Assembly (NCBI GenBank): GCA_038501195.1
Contig: JBBPUQ010000001.1
Location: 1,612,001 to 1,676,000 of the forward strand
Source of the DNA: Nemania diffusa
Lineage: Eukaryota > Ascomycota > Sordariomycetes > Xylariales > Xylariaceae
Reading direction: 5' to 3'
DNA length: 64,000 bases
The notes under the pieces are model-generated. The model saw only the letters and a list, made by a program, of their open reading frames with translations. It ran no database searches and was not told the origin of the DNA. This document shows, one piece after another, positions 1 to 11,125 of this stretch. Made by a program: the position numbers and the translations under genes. The stretch's first letter is position 1. The number at the start of each line of letters is the position of its first letter.

Positions 1-641
1 CTACCAGCTCTAATGGGCTGAAATATGATGATGAGGACGATGAGGACGGACCTTACCGACCGTTGGCGCGTCCGGCAGGATTTGGGCAAAGTCAACCCCC
101 TCATGGAGCCAATGAGCCCCCGAATAGCCTTTCCGGCCACAGTGGTGCATATCGGGGGAACCGGGGCGACTTTCGAGGCAGAGGCCGCGGCCGCGGCGGG
201 CGTGGTAATCGTGGTGGTAACCCACGTGGTGGACATTCATTACCGCCGAGACCCCAAGGAAACCAGGGGGCACAGAGTTTCCAACAGCAGCCTACACAAC
301 AATACACCCTACCACCTGCTCCTCCCATGTCGACGAGCGGCCAGTCCTATCCAGTATTTTCCCCGCCTCAACCAAACGGCCAACAACTGCCTAGCCAACA
401 ATTCGCCTTTCCCTGGCCACAGAATGCTCAACCAGGCTTTTACCCACCCCCTCCGCCTCAATTCACTGGCCAGCCAGGCACGAACGGCATGTACTTCAAT
501 CCGGCTTTCTTAGCCGCTCTACAGAATCAAGTTCAAAGCCAACAGGGCCAGCAAAACCAGCAAACCCAACAGCAAAATCAGTGGAATGGACAACACGGTC
601 AGCCCAGTACCCAGTGGCCCGGGCAAGAAGGTCATGGGTAA
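1..641 (+). CDS. C-terminal part of an RGG/Gln-rich RNA-associated protein, possibly Naf1
   Basis: The frame is open from the first bases of the window (codons from position 3) to TAA at 639-641, so this is the 3' end of a gene that begins outside. The visible tail of about 212 residues starts with an acidic stretch (YDDEDDEDGPYRPLARP), runs into an Arg-Gly block (RGRGRGRGGRGNRGG), then a Pro/Gln-rich region and a Gln-rich end. RGG boxes and Q/P-rich tails are typical of RNA-binding and RNP-assembly proteins. The acidic-GPYxPLARP stretch followed by RGG resembles my memory of fungal Naf1 (H/ACA snoRNP assembly factor), whose conserved GAR1-like core would lie upstream of the window. Naf1 is a tentative assignment; any RGG-tailed protein could look like this. 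Confidence 0.7.
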   Translation, partial: TSSNGLKYDDEDDEDGPYRPLARPAGFGQSQPPHGANEPPNSLSGHSGAYRGNRGDFRGRGRGRGGRGNRGGNPRGGHSLPPRPQGNQGAQSFQQQPTQQYTLPPAPPMSTSGQSYPVFSPPQPNGQQLPSQQFAFPWPQNAQPGFYPPPPPQFTGQPGTNGMYFNPAFLAALQNQVQSQQGQQNQQTQQQNQWNGQHGQPSTQWPGQEGHG

Positions 642-3600
642 AATACCGGCATCCAGCCTGAAGGCACGACGGGCTTGAATCCGATAGGTATAGATATAGA
701 TGGAAGCTTGAGTTCTTTTATTCGAACATGTTTGTTCATGGCGACTGCGAGGGCGATGGACCATGACATGCCTCGAGAAGTCTCACCAGATAATTATCTG
801 TCTTGAAACAGTAGTATAGTTCTCTCTTCAGCCAACTATTATCTAGTTGCTACCCTATTTCTAAAGATCAAGACCACATTCTATGTCTCTATACTGATGA
901 CTTCACCTTTGATGCATCACGTGATATGATAGTAACCAAAGAGCATGTGTGCTAGCATCAGTTTGGTAGATGTTCTATTTCGTCGTTAATATATAAGCAC
1001 ATTCACTTCTATGTAAGTATCGTATCATACTTACTGAAGGCATATCATCGATTACACTAAGGTAAGAGGTACTTTAGCGCCTGTATGCGTAGTTCTAGGC
1101 GTAGTTCTAGCTCGTACGTCACCTCCGGCCTGGCGCGCGACGATCCATCTTATTTTGATGAAACATGAAACATGTTGTCATCGGAATGAAGGCGACGTTA
1201 TGACAATTCTACTGTACATATTAGGTATTATAATGCACTCCGGGTTTATCGCCAAAAACCACTGCACACAAATTTATTGAAGAGACTTCCTTCCGACCAT
1301 GTGGCCTTTAGCGCTGTGCGATGTGATTGATGAAATGAAGATCGCCGACCACTTCAACGTTTTGTGCATGCACTGCTACCCATGTCGTAGCTTCAACCGG
1401 GTTGGTCCACTAAGCACAGGCCAATGAGCTTATCATCAGTCGAAGCGCCCCGGTTTCAGGAAAACAATGGGTCGCGCATAAAAGTGTAATATTTAAGTGT
1501 TTATTATACGCGAATCTTTCGCGCCTTTGACAGTGAAGCTATATCTCTATTCTGTAGAGGTGGGAGAAGTACAGGATACATATGTACCGAAGGAACTTCA
1601 ATGATGGGACTTATTCCTTTTATAAATTATAATGTTACACATAGGTTGTGAAATCCTATCCCGACGCAATACTACCCAAGTAGGGTCATTTGCATACCCA
1701 GTAGTATGTTTCACCAGAGGAGCTGGGTCGTTCTTGGCACGGAACAAACGCAAAAGGTTGGGATAAACGATGAAGATTCAGGAATAAGATCCTCTATTGT
1801 ACGCATAGAAAAAAGGCATACGTCACATTCATTTTCTTCTATTACACAGCCCCAGCGACGTAATTTCGTAGAGTTATATGGTCTCTACACTATTGTAGGA
1901 CCGGTCCCAGCCCTAATCAGCCGCGTGGTTATACTTACACTAGATACTTCGAACGCATTGATCCGTGATCTTACATTCGGGATCTACATGCGCCATTATA
2001 CAATCAGGAAGATCTTCCGGAGGATTGTGATAGCAGACTACCCACATACATATACCTACCTATGTAGGTCAATTGCATCCAAGCAAGTCGAACGCGGAGG
2101 CCAAGTTAAGGCTGACTTCGAAACCCTTTTATACATAGGTAGATCGTCACTAGTTTCTGTACTTAGTTCAGACTGACCACGATGCTAACTCGCAAGTTGA
2201 AGAATAAAGCGGTCGGATTCCGTTTTGTATGCACAGTAAGTACCTAGTCTAAATGCGTGGAAAAGGGGTTGCTGTCCAGGGTCCTCTTTGATTCGCTAGA
2301 GTACACATAGACCCCCTGTTCGACGAATTTCTTTGCATCCACCCAAGTAACTTTCTCGCCAATCAGATGCGATCGGTACCTGAATACGGGGATACTCGTA
2401 CCTGACTAGACCGGGATACAGCTGCAACGTACTGAGCAGAGCTACGCTAGAGCTCTGGCTGCATATCAAAACAGAAATAGATCGTCTACACCCGCGCTGT
2501 AGCTAGCTCCCTTCTCTCCGCGTGGTCACTCACTGACTTGGATGAATAAAGAAAGGTGTCGTCTTTCTATAGAATGACAATGAAGCCATTACTGTATCAG
2601 CAGAGGGAGATGACGGCGGATTTCAATAGGATTGCGATTTGTTTAAGGTGAGAGAGGGTTACCGTAGTAGGTACTTTGTATGTAGGTCAAACAAATAGTT
2701 TGCGAATAAACAACAAACATTGCTGTCTTAGACCTTTCTGCGACATCATCAATCAATTGCTAATAAGGTACAGAGTGGTAGACGGAGATATCTGCATAGC
2801 TGAAAACAAGAAGAAAGAACACTACTATCTGAAGTTCTAAAAGTCGCGGTTGGTATAAGCAGATACACGTCCATAAAGGATTCCTTTGTCGCATTGGATA
2901 GGTAATTTGCGATGAGGTTGGACGATCTCTTCGGTGGATTACAGTATACCTACCTACCAACCGGGGTTATTCTCTCGAGATATACCTACGAGCTACAAAC
3001 TACAGGACTATTGTGCGACAATATGTAGAAGTTAATACAGTACTGTACACGACAATTAGTGAGAATCAGGGGTGCCTAAAGCGATTTAGACATTACTACC
3101 TTGTAGGGATAGATGTACCATTGCAGTATCTACCTTCGGAAGGTGCAGAATACTCCCGGGACAAATAATTAATGAGGTGACTGTGCCATTGCCCGTTCGG
3201 ACCCGTTTTTGGTCAAGTCGCCAATCCCTTCGCACTCCGCTAGCCTAGACAACCACGCCAGCCAATCAGCTGACAGAACCCGCCAACATCACAGGCGGGC
3301 TGCCTACACTCAGTTGCCCACTCTCTCCCTCCCGCCTCCCTTTCTCTCCTCTCTCCCGCCTCTTTTCTTTGCACGTCGCATCCCACAGCGTCTCCCTCCG
3401 CCGCGGTTCACGAAAGTGTTGGGCTTCCCCCTTCGTTCGGATCCTCATACAGTTCCATTCATTCTTTTATCATTCTCATCGTAACCAACCCGACTGTATT
3501 CCCCAGAGGATCCTTACACTCTTTTCAACTCACGACGACAACCGATATCAGGACTGCCCGGACGTCGCTTCATCATCGCTTGACGCATTCGATTCGCACA

Positions 3601-3832
3601 GGACATTGCCCGAGTAGACGCTCATTCTTGACACAATTGTCTTCACAATACCCAGTAACCATTGTCGCCGGCTGTATTTGGATCTTTTCCCAGCATTTGA
3701 TAGCCTAATTTGAGAACATTGGTCAATTGCCACCTTTCTCGTTGAGGAGGATATTCGAATCAAAGGAGGATATTTTCCAGCATCAGGAGACTCGGTTGAT
3801 ATCCGACGACATTCATTTCAGGAGCAGCCAAG
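642..3832. other. Intergenic region, no supported gene
   Basis: About 3.2 kb of AT-richer DNA between the RGG protein and the SH3 membrane protein. Open frames here, the longest at 1706-2176 on the plus strand, look like chance: no recognisable domain and composition like the flanks. The last 600 bases have promoter character, with a CCAAT box at 3262-3266 and a pyrimidine-rich tract at 3321-3370. Short TACCTACC/GGTAGG words occur at about 2050-2070 and 2945-2960. Confidence 0.6.
3321..3370 (+). promoter_or_regulatory. Pyrimidine-rich promoter tract of the SH3 membrane protein gene
   Basis: An almost uninterrupted C/T run lies about 460 bases upstream of the ATG at 3833, with a CCAAT box (3262-3266) 60 bases before it. 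CT-rich tracts next to transcription starts are common in filamentous fungal promoters. The start site itself is not visible from sequence. Confidence 0.4.
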
Positions 3833-5829
3833 ATGCCGAGCCACAAGCACCTGCACTTGAGGCAGGCCCACCAGCATTGGAAGGATTTCGTCCAGGGCGT
3901 TGAGAACGTCGCTACCGACCTGAACCCTTTCAAAGATGAATCGCACAATCTACAAGAAAGAGCCCCTGCAACCGTATACAAGACTGTCTATACTACCATG
4001 TCGGCAACCTTTGACGGCCCTATCGCCGGCTATACGACGGTTGGTGTACCCGCAGATTCAACTCAGAATGCCGTCTCCGCAGAGGAAGTAACAACTACTT
4101 CATCATCATCCAAGCAAACCTCTGTTGCTAAATCCGAGGCGAGCGCAAGTTCCGAAAGTCTGCCTGAATCTTTGGCCCCCTCAAAATCAGTCGACCTCGA
4201 TGGCGAATCAACATTGGCACTAGCGGGCACCACTTCACTAAAGCAAGCGTCAGAGCTCCCTACAACTGCTAATATTACTAGCTCATTGAGCGCGACAAAT
4301 GTTGCCGCATCATCAAGCCCTACTGCATCTGCGAGCGCTTCCAGCTCAGATAGCAGCCCTGCGGTGAAGGCAGGCATTGCTATTGGAATATTAGGCGGTC
4401 TTCTAGTTGTCGGTTTAGTTATATTTTTCGTTTTCAGTAGGCGTAGAAAGCAACTTGAGCAACAACGCGCACAAGATGACGAGAAGGTTAACGGAGCCTT
4501 CGTGGGCGGCCGAACTGCTTCTGTTCATACCGCACGAACCAGTGCCACTGCACCTCAGCTCAGCTTGCGGCCCGTCACCCAATTCAACCCTACCTTTAAC
4601 GAAAGGCGCTCGAGCAAGGGCGCCGGCCTAATGCTCGCGACTGCCGGCGCAAACCAACAGAGTCCCGCTCGCGAGAAAGGAGGCAGCATGTGGGAACGCC
4701 CCTCCACCGCTCACAGCACCAATCCTGAAAACCCCTTCAACGATACCGCACGCGCCTATTCCCCTACTGCAAACGGGCCGTCTGTTCCTCACGAACCAGC
4801 TACTAACCCATTCGACTCCCCCGAGCACGTTGTTGGCATGGCCCAAACCACTGACTTGCCAGCGACCCCTACCTCGCCTGCCGCTACTGAAACTGGTGCT
4901 GTAGCTGTTGCTGCCGCTGCCGCCGCCGCTGTCGGTACTTCAACTTCAATAGCTCGCAAAGCCTCAACTCGCAAGCAGGCACCAGAACCTCTCGACCTCA
5001 CCATGCCAACGGGCCCTCCAAGCCCTACTGGTACTGATTTCAGCATGAACTCGGTCGCTCCCGGTCAATCTCCAGGTCCCTCGAAGAGTGCTGCCGCCAT
5101 TGCTGAAGCAGGCGGTCCACCTTCCACAGCTGTTCACCGAGTCCAATTGGACTTTAAGCCGTCCATGGACGACGAGCTAGGACTTCAAGCTGGACAACTC
5201 GTGCGGATTCTTCATGAGTATGATGATGGATGGGTAAGAGGAATAATTAATTACTACATATATTTACATTGCTGACTTTCTATTAGACACTGTGTATTCG
5301 CCTCGACCGTTCTCAGCAAGGTGTCGTGCCGAGGACTTGCCTCTCTACCCGACCCGTGAAGCCTCGTCCTGCCGTTGGTCCTCCAGGCCCTCGTAACGGC
5401 GGTATTCCAGTTAACCCCAGCGGCCCACGTGGTCTGCCTCGTGGCCCTGGCCCGAATTATGCTCCTAACTACCCCCCTGGTCCTCCACAGGGTCGTCCAG
5501 AATCACCCTTGAGACCCATGAATGGACGACCCCAATCTCCTGCCCAGATGCGTCCTTACTCCCCAGCCGGAGGACGGCCCATGAGTCCGCATACCGGCCG
5601 TCCCGCCTCTCCAGCCGGCGGTCCTCCTATGAGCCCCGGCCCTCGCGCTCAATCTCCAGGGCCCCGTCAACAGCGACCACAGAGCCCTAACGGAATGAAC
5701 AGACGCCACAGTCCCCCTGGGCCTAGCCCCATGAACCCAAACAACGCTCCTCATCAATTTCGCGGACCTCCTGGCCCACCGCCTCAGGGTCAAGTTGGCC
5801 GGAAGCCCGTACCTGGTCAGGCGTATTAA
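3833..5829 (+). CDS. Single-pass membrane protein with cytoplasmic SH3 domain and SP-rich tail (Fus1-like architecture)
   Basis: Two exons, 3833-5233 and 5287-5829, give 647 residues. The 53-nt intron starts GTAAGA directly after a Trp codon and ends TTAG. Splicing joins ILHEYDDGW to TLCIRLDRSQQGVVP and so restores an SH3 domain at about residues 434-490. Order of parts: N-terminal region without a clear signal peptide; Ser/Thr/Ala-rich stretch (about 85-175) expected to be O-glycosylated; one membrane span (about 180-202) followed by RRRK, which places the C terminus in the cytosol; a long disordered segment; the SH3; then a Pro-rich tail with about ten SP-containing repeats of the GRPxSP type. 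Yeast Fus1 has the same Ser/Thr-rich ectodomain, membrane span and SH3, so a cell-surface signalling or fusion scaffold is plausible. That is an inference from architecture, not from sequence identity. Confidence 0.88.
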
Positions 5830-7039
5830 AATCCCTGACAAACATTGATGAACATGGAACGATAATTAGAACTTCTCGACACTCGCTTGCGACTTTTTTT
5901 TTTCATTGGTCTTTTACTTTCGTATCCTGGTACATTTTAGTTCACTCGTCGTAGTACGACACAGCCTTCATGGCTACCCCAACCCTCTAATAGAACATTA
6001 ACCCGCAAATTGCTTGTGGGGGCATGCTTCATGGATTGGTTGGGAAATTTCTTGTTTATAATTTTTAGTTGGGCTGTAGTTTTGGTGGCATCGAGTCTTT
6101 CGGCACCACTGCAGCCGGCTTGACACTTGTTGCTTGGAATTGCGAAACGGCTACTAGTCCGTTCCTATTTCCACAGGTTTAAGCATCGGGTAGCGTGAGA
6201 CTTCAGGATTGTCTGATGCCTGCTTGCTACCCAAGGTCTTTGAGGTCCGGCACCAGCGTTGATCATTGCCAATCCGACAATTCTCATTCTGCGCACCAGT
6301 TATCATGATGAGCTTGATGGGTATTTCGGTTCTGTCTTAAGGCAAATGCATATGGGTGGACGGCTCATTGGTCTAGGAAGGTACTGGTTGGACAAGGTCT
6401 CTGGAGGGAATGAAGAGAAGTGGGCCGCGCCAGAGGCCGAGCGGATGGGCTATATGTGCAAGACATGTGGTTGCGTTCTTCCATGGCGAGCCATGACGGC
6501 AGCCCTTGGGCGCCTCCTCTTCTAGGTCACATGATGGATATGAATCGAGTTGTTATCCAACCAAATGCTTCGTCCTAGGCATGATTGTGACTTTTATAAT
6601 TGGTGACTTGGTCGTAGAGTGTATACATGTCTATTCGTCTGGTTCTTCCCAGGGCTGTTACCTTGGAAACACCCTCGGTCGCAATCCACTGAGTCATTCA
6701 ACCATCGTCTCGAAAACCCGCCTATGAGCTCAGGCAATGTAGCGAGGATGTCTAGCGAGAAGCTATACTGTAATCTCGCAATACCTGCTCCAGATATCTC
6801 ATTATCTAGCTCCCTTGGCACTCGTACTACATAGGTGCTATAGGCCGACTTATTGCGGAAGCGCCCGTAATACGATACAAGGATGCCTATATTGAAGATC
6901 TTGACAGTTGCATCATAGATGGATGTTAAGTTTTAATCTAAGACACGGGCGGGACAAAAGGTACGATTATTGAAACGGTTATTTAGAACACACAAAGTTA
7001 AGTTGAGCCTCTTACCCACAAGATGCAGGCATAAGGGGG
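5830..7039. other. Intergenic region, no supported gene
   Basis: 3' flank of the SH3 gene, including a T-rich stretch near 5894. Several overlapping 70-90 residue frames at 6259-6834 have no recognisable domain and look accidental. Confidence 0.55.
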
Positions 7040-8046
7040 GGCGACCTATTTAGTGGAAGGATAGCACTTATCATATCAGCCACCGACCAATGTTTGCTCA
7101 GCCCGTTCCATTCCATAGCCATCTGGTAGAACACCGACACTGTACTTATGCGTACTCAACATCTCATCCATAGTAAGCAGTCATGCACAATTGAGATCGT
7201 ATCCTTTTGTATGTCGAATAGCCTGCCGGTCCGGTCCGTCCAAGATGGAAAATGAATTATCGGCCCCCAAAAATTAGCTTTAAGAGCCACGCGAGATTCC
7301 TCGATTCGGAATCGGCAACTCCAAAAAAGATGGGGGTTTTCCTAGACGTCCTCGAAATCTATCATATATGCGTACATCGCGAACGTCGCGCTTAAGCCGT
7401 CGCGCTACAAGGCCAGGCAACACAAAACGAGATCGTGGCGTTCGTTCCTATACGCGTTGGCAAAGCACTCAAATGAGACCGTAGCCACAGTGCTAGCTAA
7501 CAAACTAAACGCCACATAATTTAGAAAGCTGCGATCACTCTACAAACGGTCCGCGAGGCTCCCACCGGATATACTTAACGCTCTTTGTGGTGCAATGATA
7601 TAAGTACGTCATAGCTTCGAATAGCGACTAACAATTCACAAGGAACCTTTCGCCGCACTTGTTCGCCGGCAGTCATTGACCGAGAGCTTATGTAGTATCG
7701 GAACAGGGTTTGAGGGAGCCATGACGTACCTCGAAGGTTCGGCGTGATTGGCGGGACGAATCCTCCTAGTTTAATTGCAGCTGAGCTATCTACAGCCTTT
7801 TGGACGGACTATTTATCGACTGCACTACCTACATGTACTAGCGAACCTAGATCTCGACGAGTCTAATCTACTAATATAGTGCGCGACACGCTCGCGGTCC
7901 GTCAAATCTACACAGGTTGTCCTGCGAGCTAGGCTAAGATGCATCTTCACCTTCTCATATCGAGCGTGAATAGACACGCTGCATCGCTGTAGTACGGAGA
8001 CGGCCGGTCTGTAAGGGACAAAGCTCGCCCACGGATTCGGAACCAT
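7040..8046 (-). pseudogene. Possible decayed coding sequence, family not recognised
   Basis: Reading the minus strand in one frame from 8046 downwards gives protein-like text interrupted by about ten stops. The last open piece at the upstream end is 73 residues (7825-8046). The best stretch, about 7512-7060, has only three stops in roughly 150 codons and includes aromatic-rich segments such as FWGPIIHFPSWTDRTGRLF. Over the whole length the stop density is not far below chance, so the call rests on the appearance of the 7060-7512 part. No family was recognised. Confidence 0.25.
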
Positions 8047-8198
8047 AGCAGCGAACGCTATTCCCAGTATTCGTCATCTAGGGACTACAGTTCGGCTGCA
8101 GGATGAGTTAAATTTTATCCCTAGGGCTTCATTTAATTTTTTTATTGGGAAATTCCTATTTTATATTTATTTTCTTTAATTATATATAGATTTTCACG

Positions 8199-9269
8199 AT
8201 GAGTGATGCCAAGCTCTCACCACGATATGAGATTCGCCCTCTCGAACTCGAACATCTAGAATGGGCAAAAGCCCTCTTTGCATATAGCTTTGTAAGAAAA
8301 CCCCCAATCCATTCTCCAAGTTTAAAGGGAGCCCATATCATCTTTCTAGTAGCAGTTCCTTCGTCATCGCTACGTTCTACGTGCGCCCAGCCAAAACGTC
8401 ACCAAAACGTCTCATATGAACATCTAGTACTAACAAACTATGCCACAAAGGTGTTCGGCTCGCCAATATGGCGAAACCTCTACCCCTCAGACAAGACAGC
8501 CAGGTTCTACGGCCTCTACCAGGCCAGCGACTACCTAATCAAGTACCAGATCGCCTCCGGCCTGTCCCTCGGCCTCTTCGACCGGGAGTACGAGTTCAAG
8601 AACCCGGAATCCGCCGGGAAAGGAGGCGGGAAGCTGTACTTCGACCTCGGCGACGCCGGCGCCGGCGAGGCGGATCTGCTGCGGCAGATGGACACGCCGC
8701 TCGTGAGCATCGCGTGCGCGTTCGACGCCTTCTACGCCATGGACAACCGCCGCGTGGCCCCCGTGACGGGGCGGCTGCCCGCGTCGGCGAGCTTCCACGC
8801 CGCGCTCGCGGAGCGCGAAGCCGCTGCCTCTTCCTCTTCCTCTTTCTCTTCCTCTTCATCTTCTTTACCCTCCATCACCACCTCCTCATCCGACGACGAC
8901 GACGACGACGATAGCATAGAGGTAGAGGGGGCCAGGTGGAGGGGCGAGAGGCCGACGGCACCGGGGCAGGTGCTGCAGCGCATGGGCACGGCGACGCGCG
9001 CGGACGCCGAGGCGAAGGGCCTCATGAAGGCCGTGGCGCACCATATGATGCGGCGGGCCGCGGCCGCCGGCTTCCGGGGCATCCGCATCGAGTGCTTCCA
9101 CGATGCCGTGACGGCCGTCTGGGCGAATCCGCCGGCGCCGTTCACGGGGTGTGTGGTTGGCGAGGTGGACACGTATATGCTTGGTGAGGCGGATGTGGAT
9201 GGGCGGTGGAGGTTTCCGTATAGGCCGGTGAGGCAGAGGCTGGCGAGGGTTTATGTTTCGCTTAGGTAG
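8199..9269 (+). CDS. GNAT-like (N-acetyltransferase superfamily) fungal protein, two exons
   Basis: The stretch 8199-9269 is open throughout, but I read it as two exons, 8199-8291 and 8451-9269, encoding 303 residues. The 159-nt segment 8292-8450 starts GTAAGA, has a perfect TACTAAC branch site 12 bases before its CAAAG end, and encodes low-quality sequence. Removing it joins WAKALFAYSF to VFGSPIWRNLYP, which matches the remembered start of a widespread uncharacterised fungal GNAT-like family. The C-terminal part (GLMKAVAHHMMRRAAAAGF, then WANPPAPF) is also typical of that family. Residues about 157-190 are a Ser-run and Asp-run insertion coded by trinucleotide tracts. Base composition jumps to very GC-rich from about 8460. 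The substrate is unknown. The gene converges on the polygalacturonase, 287 bases away. Confidence 0.82.
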   Translation: MSDAKLSPRYEIRPLELEHLEWAKALFAYSFVRKPPIHSPSLKGAHIIFLVAVPSSSLRSTCAQPKRHQNVSYEHLVLTNYATKVFGSPIWRNLYPSDKTARFYGLYQASDYLIKYQIASGLSLGLFDREYEFKNPESAGKGGGKLYFDLGDAGAGEADLLRQMDTPLVSIACAFDAFYAMDNRRVAPVTGRLPASASFHAALAEREAAASSSSSFSSSSSSLPSITTSSSDDDDDDDSIEVEGARWRGERPTAPGQVLQRMGTATRADAEAKGLMKAVAHHMMRRAAAAGFRGIRIECFHDAVTAVWANPPAPFTGCVVGEVDTYMLGEADVDGRWRFPYRPVRQRLARVYVSLR

Positions 9270-9556
9270 CAATAGAGTTGTTTATGACACTTTATTTGGA
9301 GAGCTTGTGCGGTGATGTGATTGGGTAGGTATGTAGTGTTGTTTCCTACTCAGAGGTTAGGTCAGGAGTTGGATATGAGTATACCTAGATACTCTTGATG
9401 AGGAATAGATGTTGACGAGCAGTGATACTATTAAACATATGCATATATGCTAACAAATACATGTCTCAAGTCCACCGGACCACGAAGCTCGCATCGAGAA
9501 TGGATTTGACATTTTCATTATTTAACAATATTATAACATTACATAACCACAACCAC

Positions 9557-11125
9557 TTAAAACGACGGGCTTACAGTCGCCAGGGGCACAGAGCACGTCT
9601 TCGACAGCGCGGCCTTCGCCTCGGCGGTGTCGGAGCTGATGCAGTCGGTGCCCGTGTCGCCCTTGATGCCGTCGCAGATGATGACGGGGTCGCCGCACGG
9701 GGACGTGACGGTGAAGTTCTTGAACGTGATGTTCTCGCACACGGCGCTCGGGTTCGTCGAGCACGTCAGCTGCGCCACGGCGAGGCCGTACTTGCCGCTC
9801 GTGTACCCCGAGAAGTTCTCGAAGGCGATGTTGGTGATGTTCATCATCGACGGGTACTCGGCGCAGGTTGCCGCGTCGATCTAGAGAGAGGCGATGCCCG
9901 TTAGCTTTATTCTAGCGGAGGATTTGGGTAGGGGATAGGCTGTCTTACGTTGAAGTAGCATGAGTCGAGGTACGCAGCGAATTCATTGTTTGCTTGGTAG
10001 AAGTTGCGGAAGGTCACGTTATCCTGTGTTTGGTTAACGACTGTGTTCCGGTTTACTGAGGATATATAGAAGGGGACTTACGATAAAACCGTAACCAACA
10101 TCAGGGCCGGCCCAAGTCTTAAGCCGGGCGCCATCTACAGAATTCAGGAATCAGCAAAAGGTGATGTTTAGATTTGTGCGGTGAGCTAGCGGGAACAACT
10201 TACGTTGACCATTGAGCATCCAAACATTCTCTATGACAACATCTTGGATAAAACTCTTCTCGCCTGCATATTGACCAAGAGAGCCCATCGACTGGCCGTG
10301 GGTTCCGTTGCAGTACATGGTGTCTACGTGTATGTTGGTGGCATTAGACTTCGGGGAGAAGCAGTCATCCCCAATGTTCACCCATGTCCGCTTGACAGTG
10401 AGGTCCTCGATGTTCAGCGAGTCGAAGAAGTCAGTGTTCTTCGGCAGGGCCGAAGCGTTGTTGGACTCGGCAGTGACCACGACGTCGGAAAACGAGATGC
10501 CCTTGGACGTCACGATGAAGTTAGTCCAGCAGGGTGAGTCCTTCTCGTGGATGCCTTCCATCTCGAAGTTGGTGGCGTTCTCGGCATAGAACAGGATCGG
10601 CCGCAGATAGACGTTGTCTGGGTCCAGGATTTCGAGCCCGGCGAACTCATTCCACCAGCGCTGGCCATTACCGTTGAGAACACCCTCGCCGAAGATCTTG
10701 ATGTCCTTGCCACCCCATTTCCAGAACATTATACTATTTTGGAAAGGATGTGTGAAGGCGTTGGCCTGCCAGTAGGGGGTGTCGTTGGTGAACTTGACCT
10801 CGCCGTCCCAATGCACTTGAACATCGTTGAGGAAAGTGAGGTCAAGGGGCTTTCCGATGACGAACAGCTCGTTCTTAGGCAAGTATAAGGTACCGCCGTG
10901 GTTCGCCTTTTTCAGGCCAGCCTTGAACTCGTCTGATACGTCATCAGTGTCATTTCTCGACGACCGAATCTTAACAACTGGTCGGCTATGAGAACCCTTT
11001 CCCTTGTAGGGATGTTTCTGTCGAAACTCGTCAACACTTCGAGGTATGCTGGCCGGCAGCTCATATTGACTGGCAATTACGCCAGAAATTGCTGAGAGCA
11101 GCGTAAAGAAACTGGAAGAACGCAT
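9557..11125 (-). CDS. Secreted exo-polygalacturonase (GH28, galacturan 1,4-alpha-galacturonidase type)
   Basis: Four exons on the minus strand: 11125-10204, 10134-10082, 10023-9949 and 9880-9557, giving 457 residues, a normal length for fungal exo-PGs. The introns of 69, 58 and 68 nt all start GTAAGT or GTAAGA. I start at ATG 11125 because the frame upstream (to 11146) opens with TTG, and this start gives a signal peptide (MRSSSFFTLLSAISGVIAS). GH28 motifs: NTDFFDS (catalytic Asp about 232), GDDC (Asp 253-254), the THGQSMGS motif (His about 276), and ARLKT (about 310-314), which only forms when exon 1 (..CAAC) is joined to exon 2. Several N-glycosylation sequons are present. It should remove galacturonic acid from pectin ends outside the cell. 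Genes of this family are usually pectin-induced and carbon-repressed; no control site was identified here. Confidence 0.94.

Noticed and set aside
1706..2176. 156-codon open frame on the plus strand
   Set aside because: No recognisable domain or splice context, and about this many such frames are expected by chance in 64 kb of six-frame sequence.
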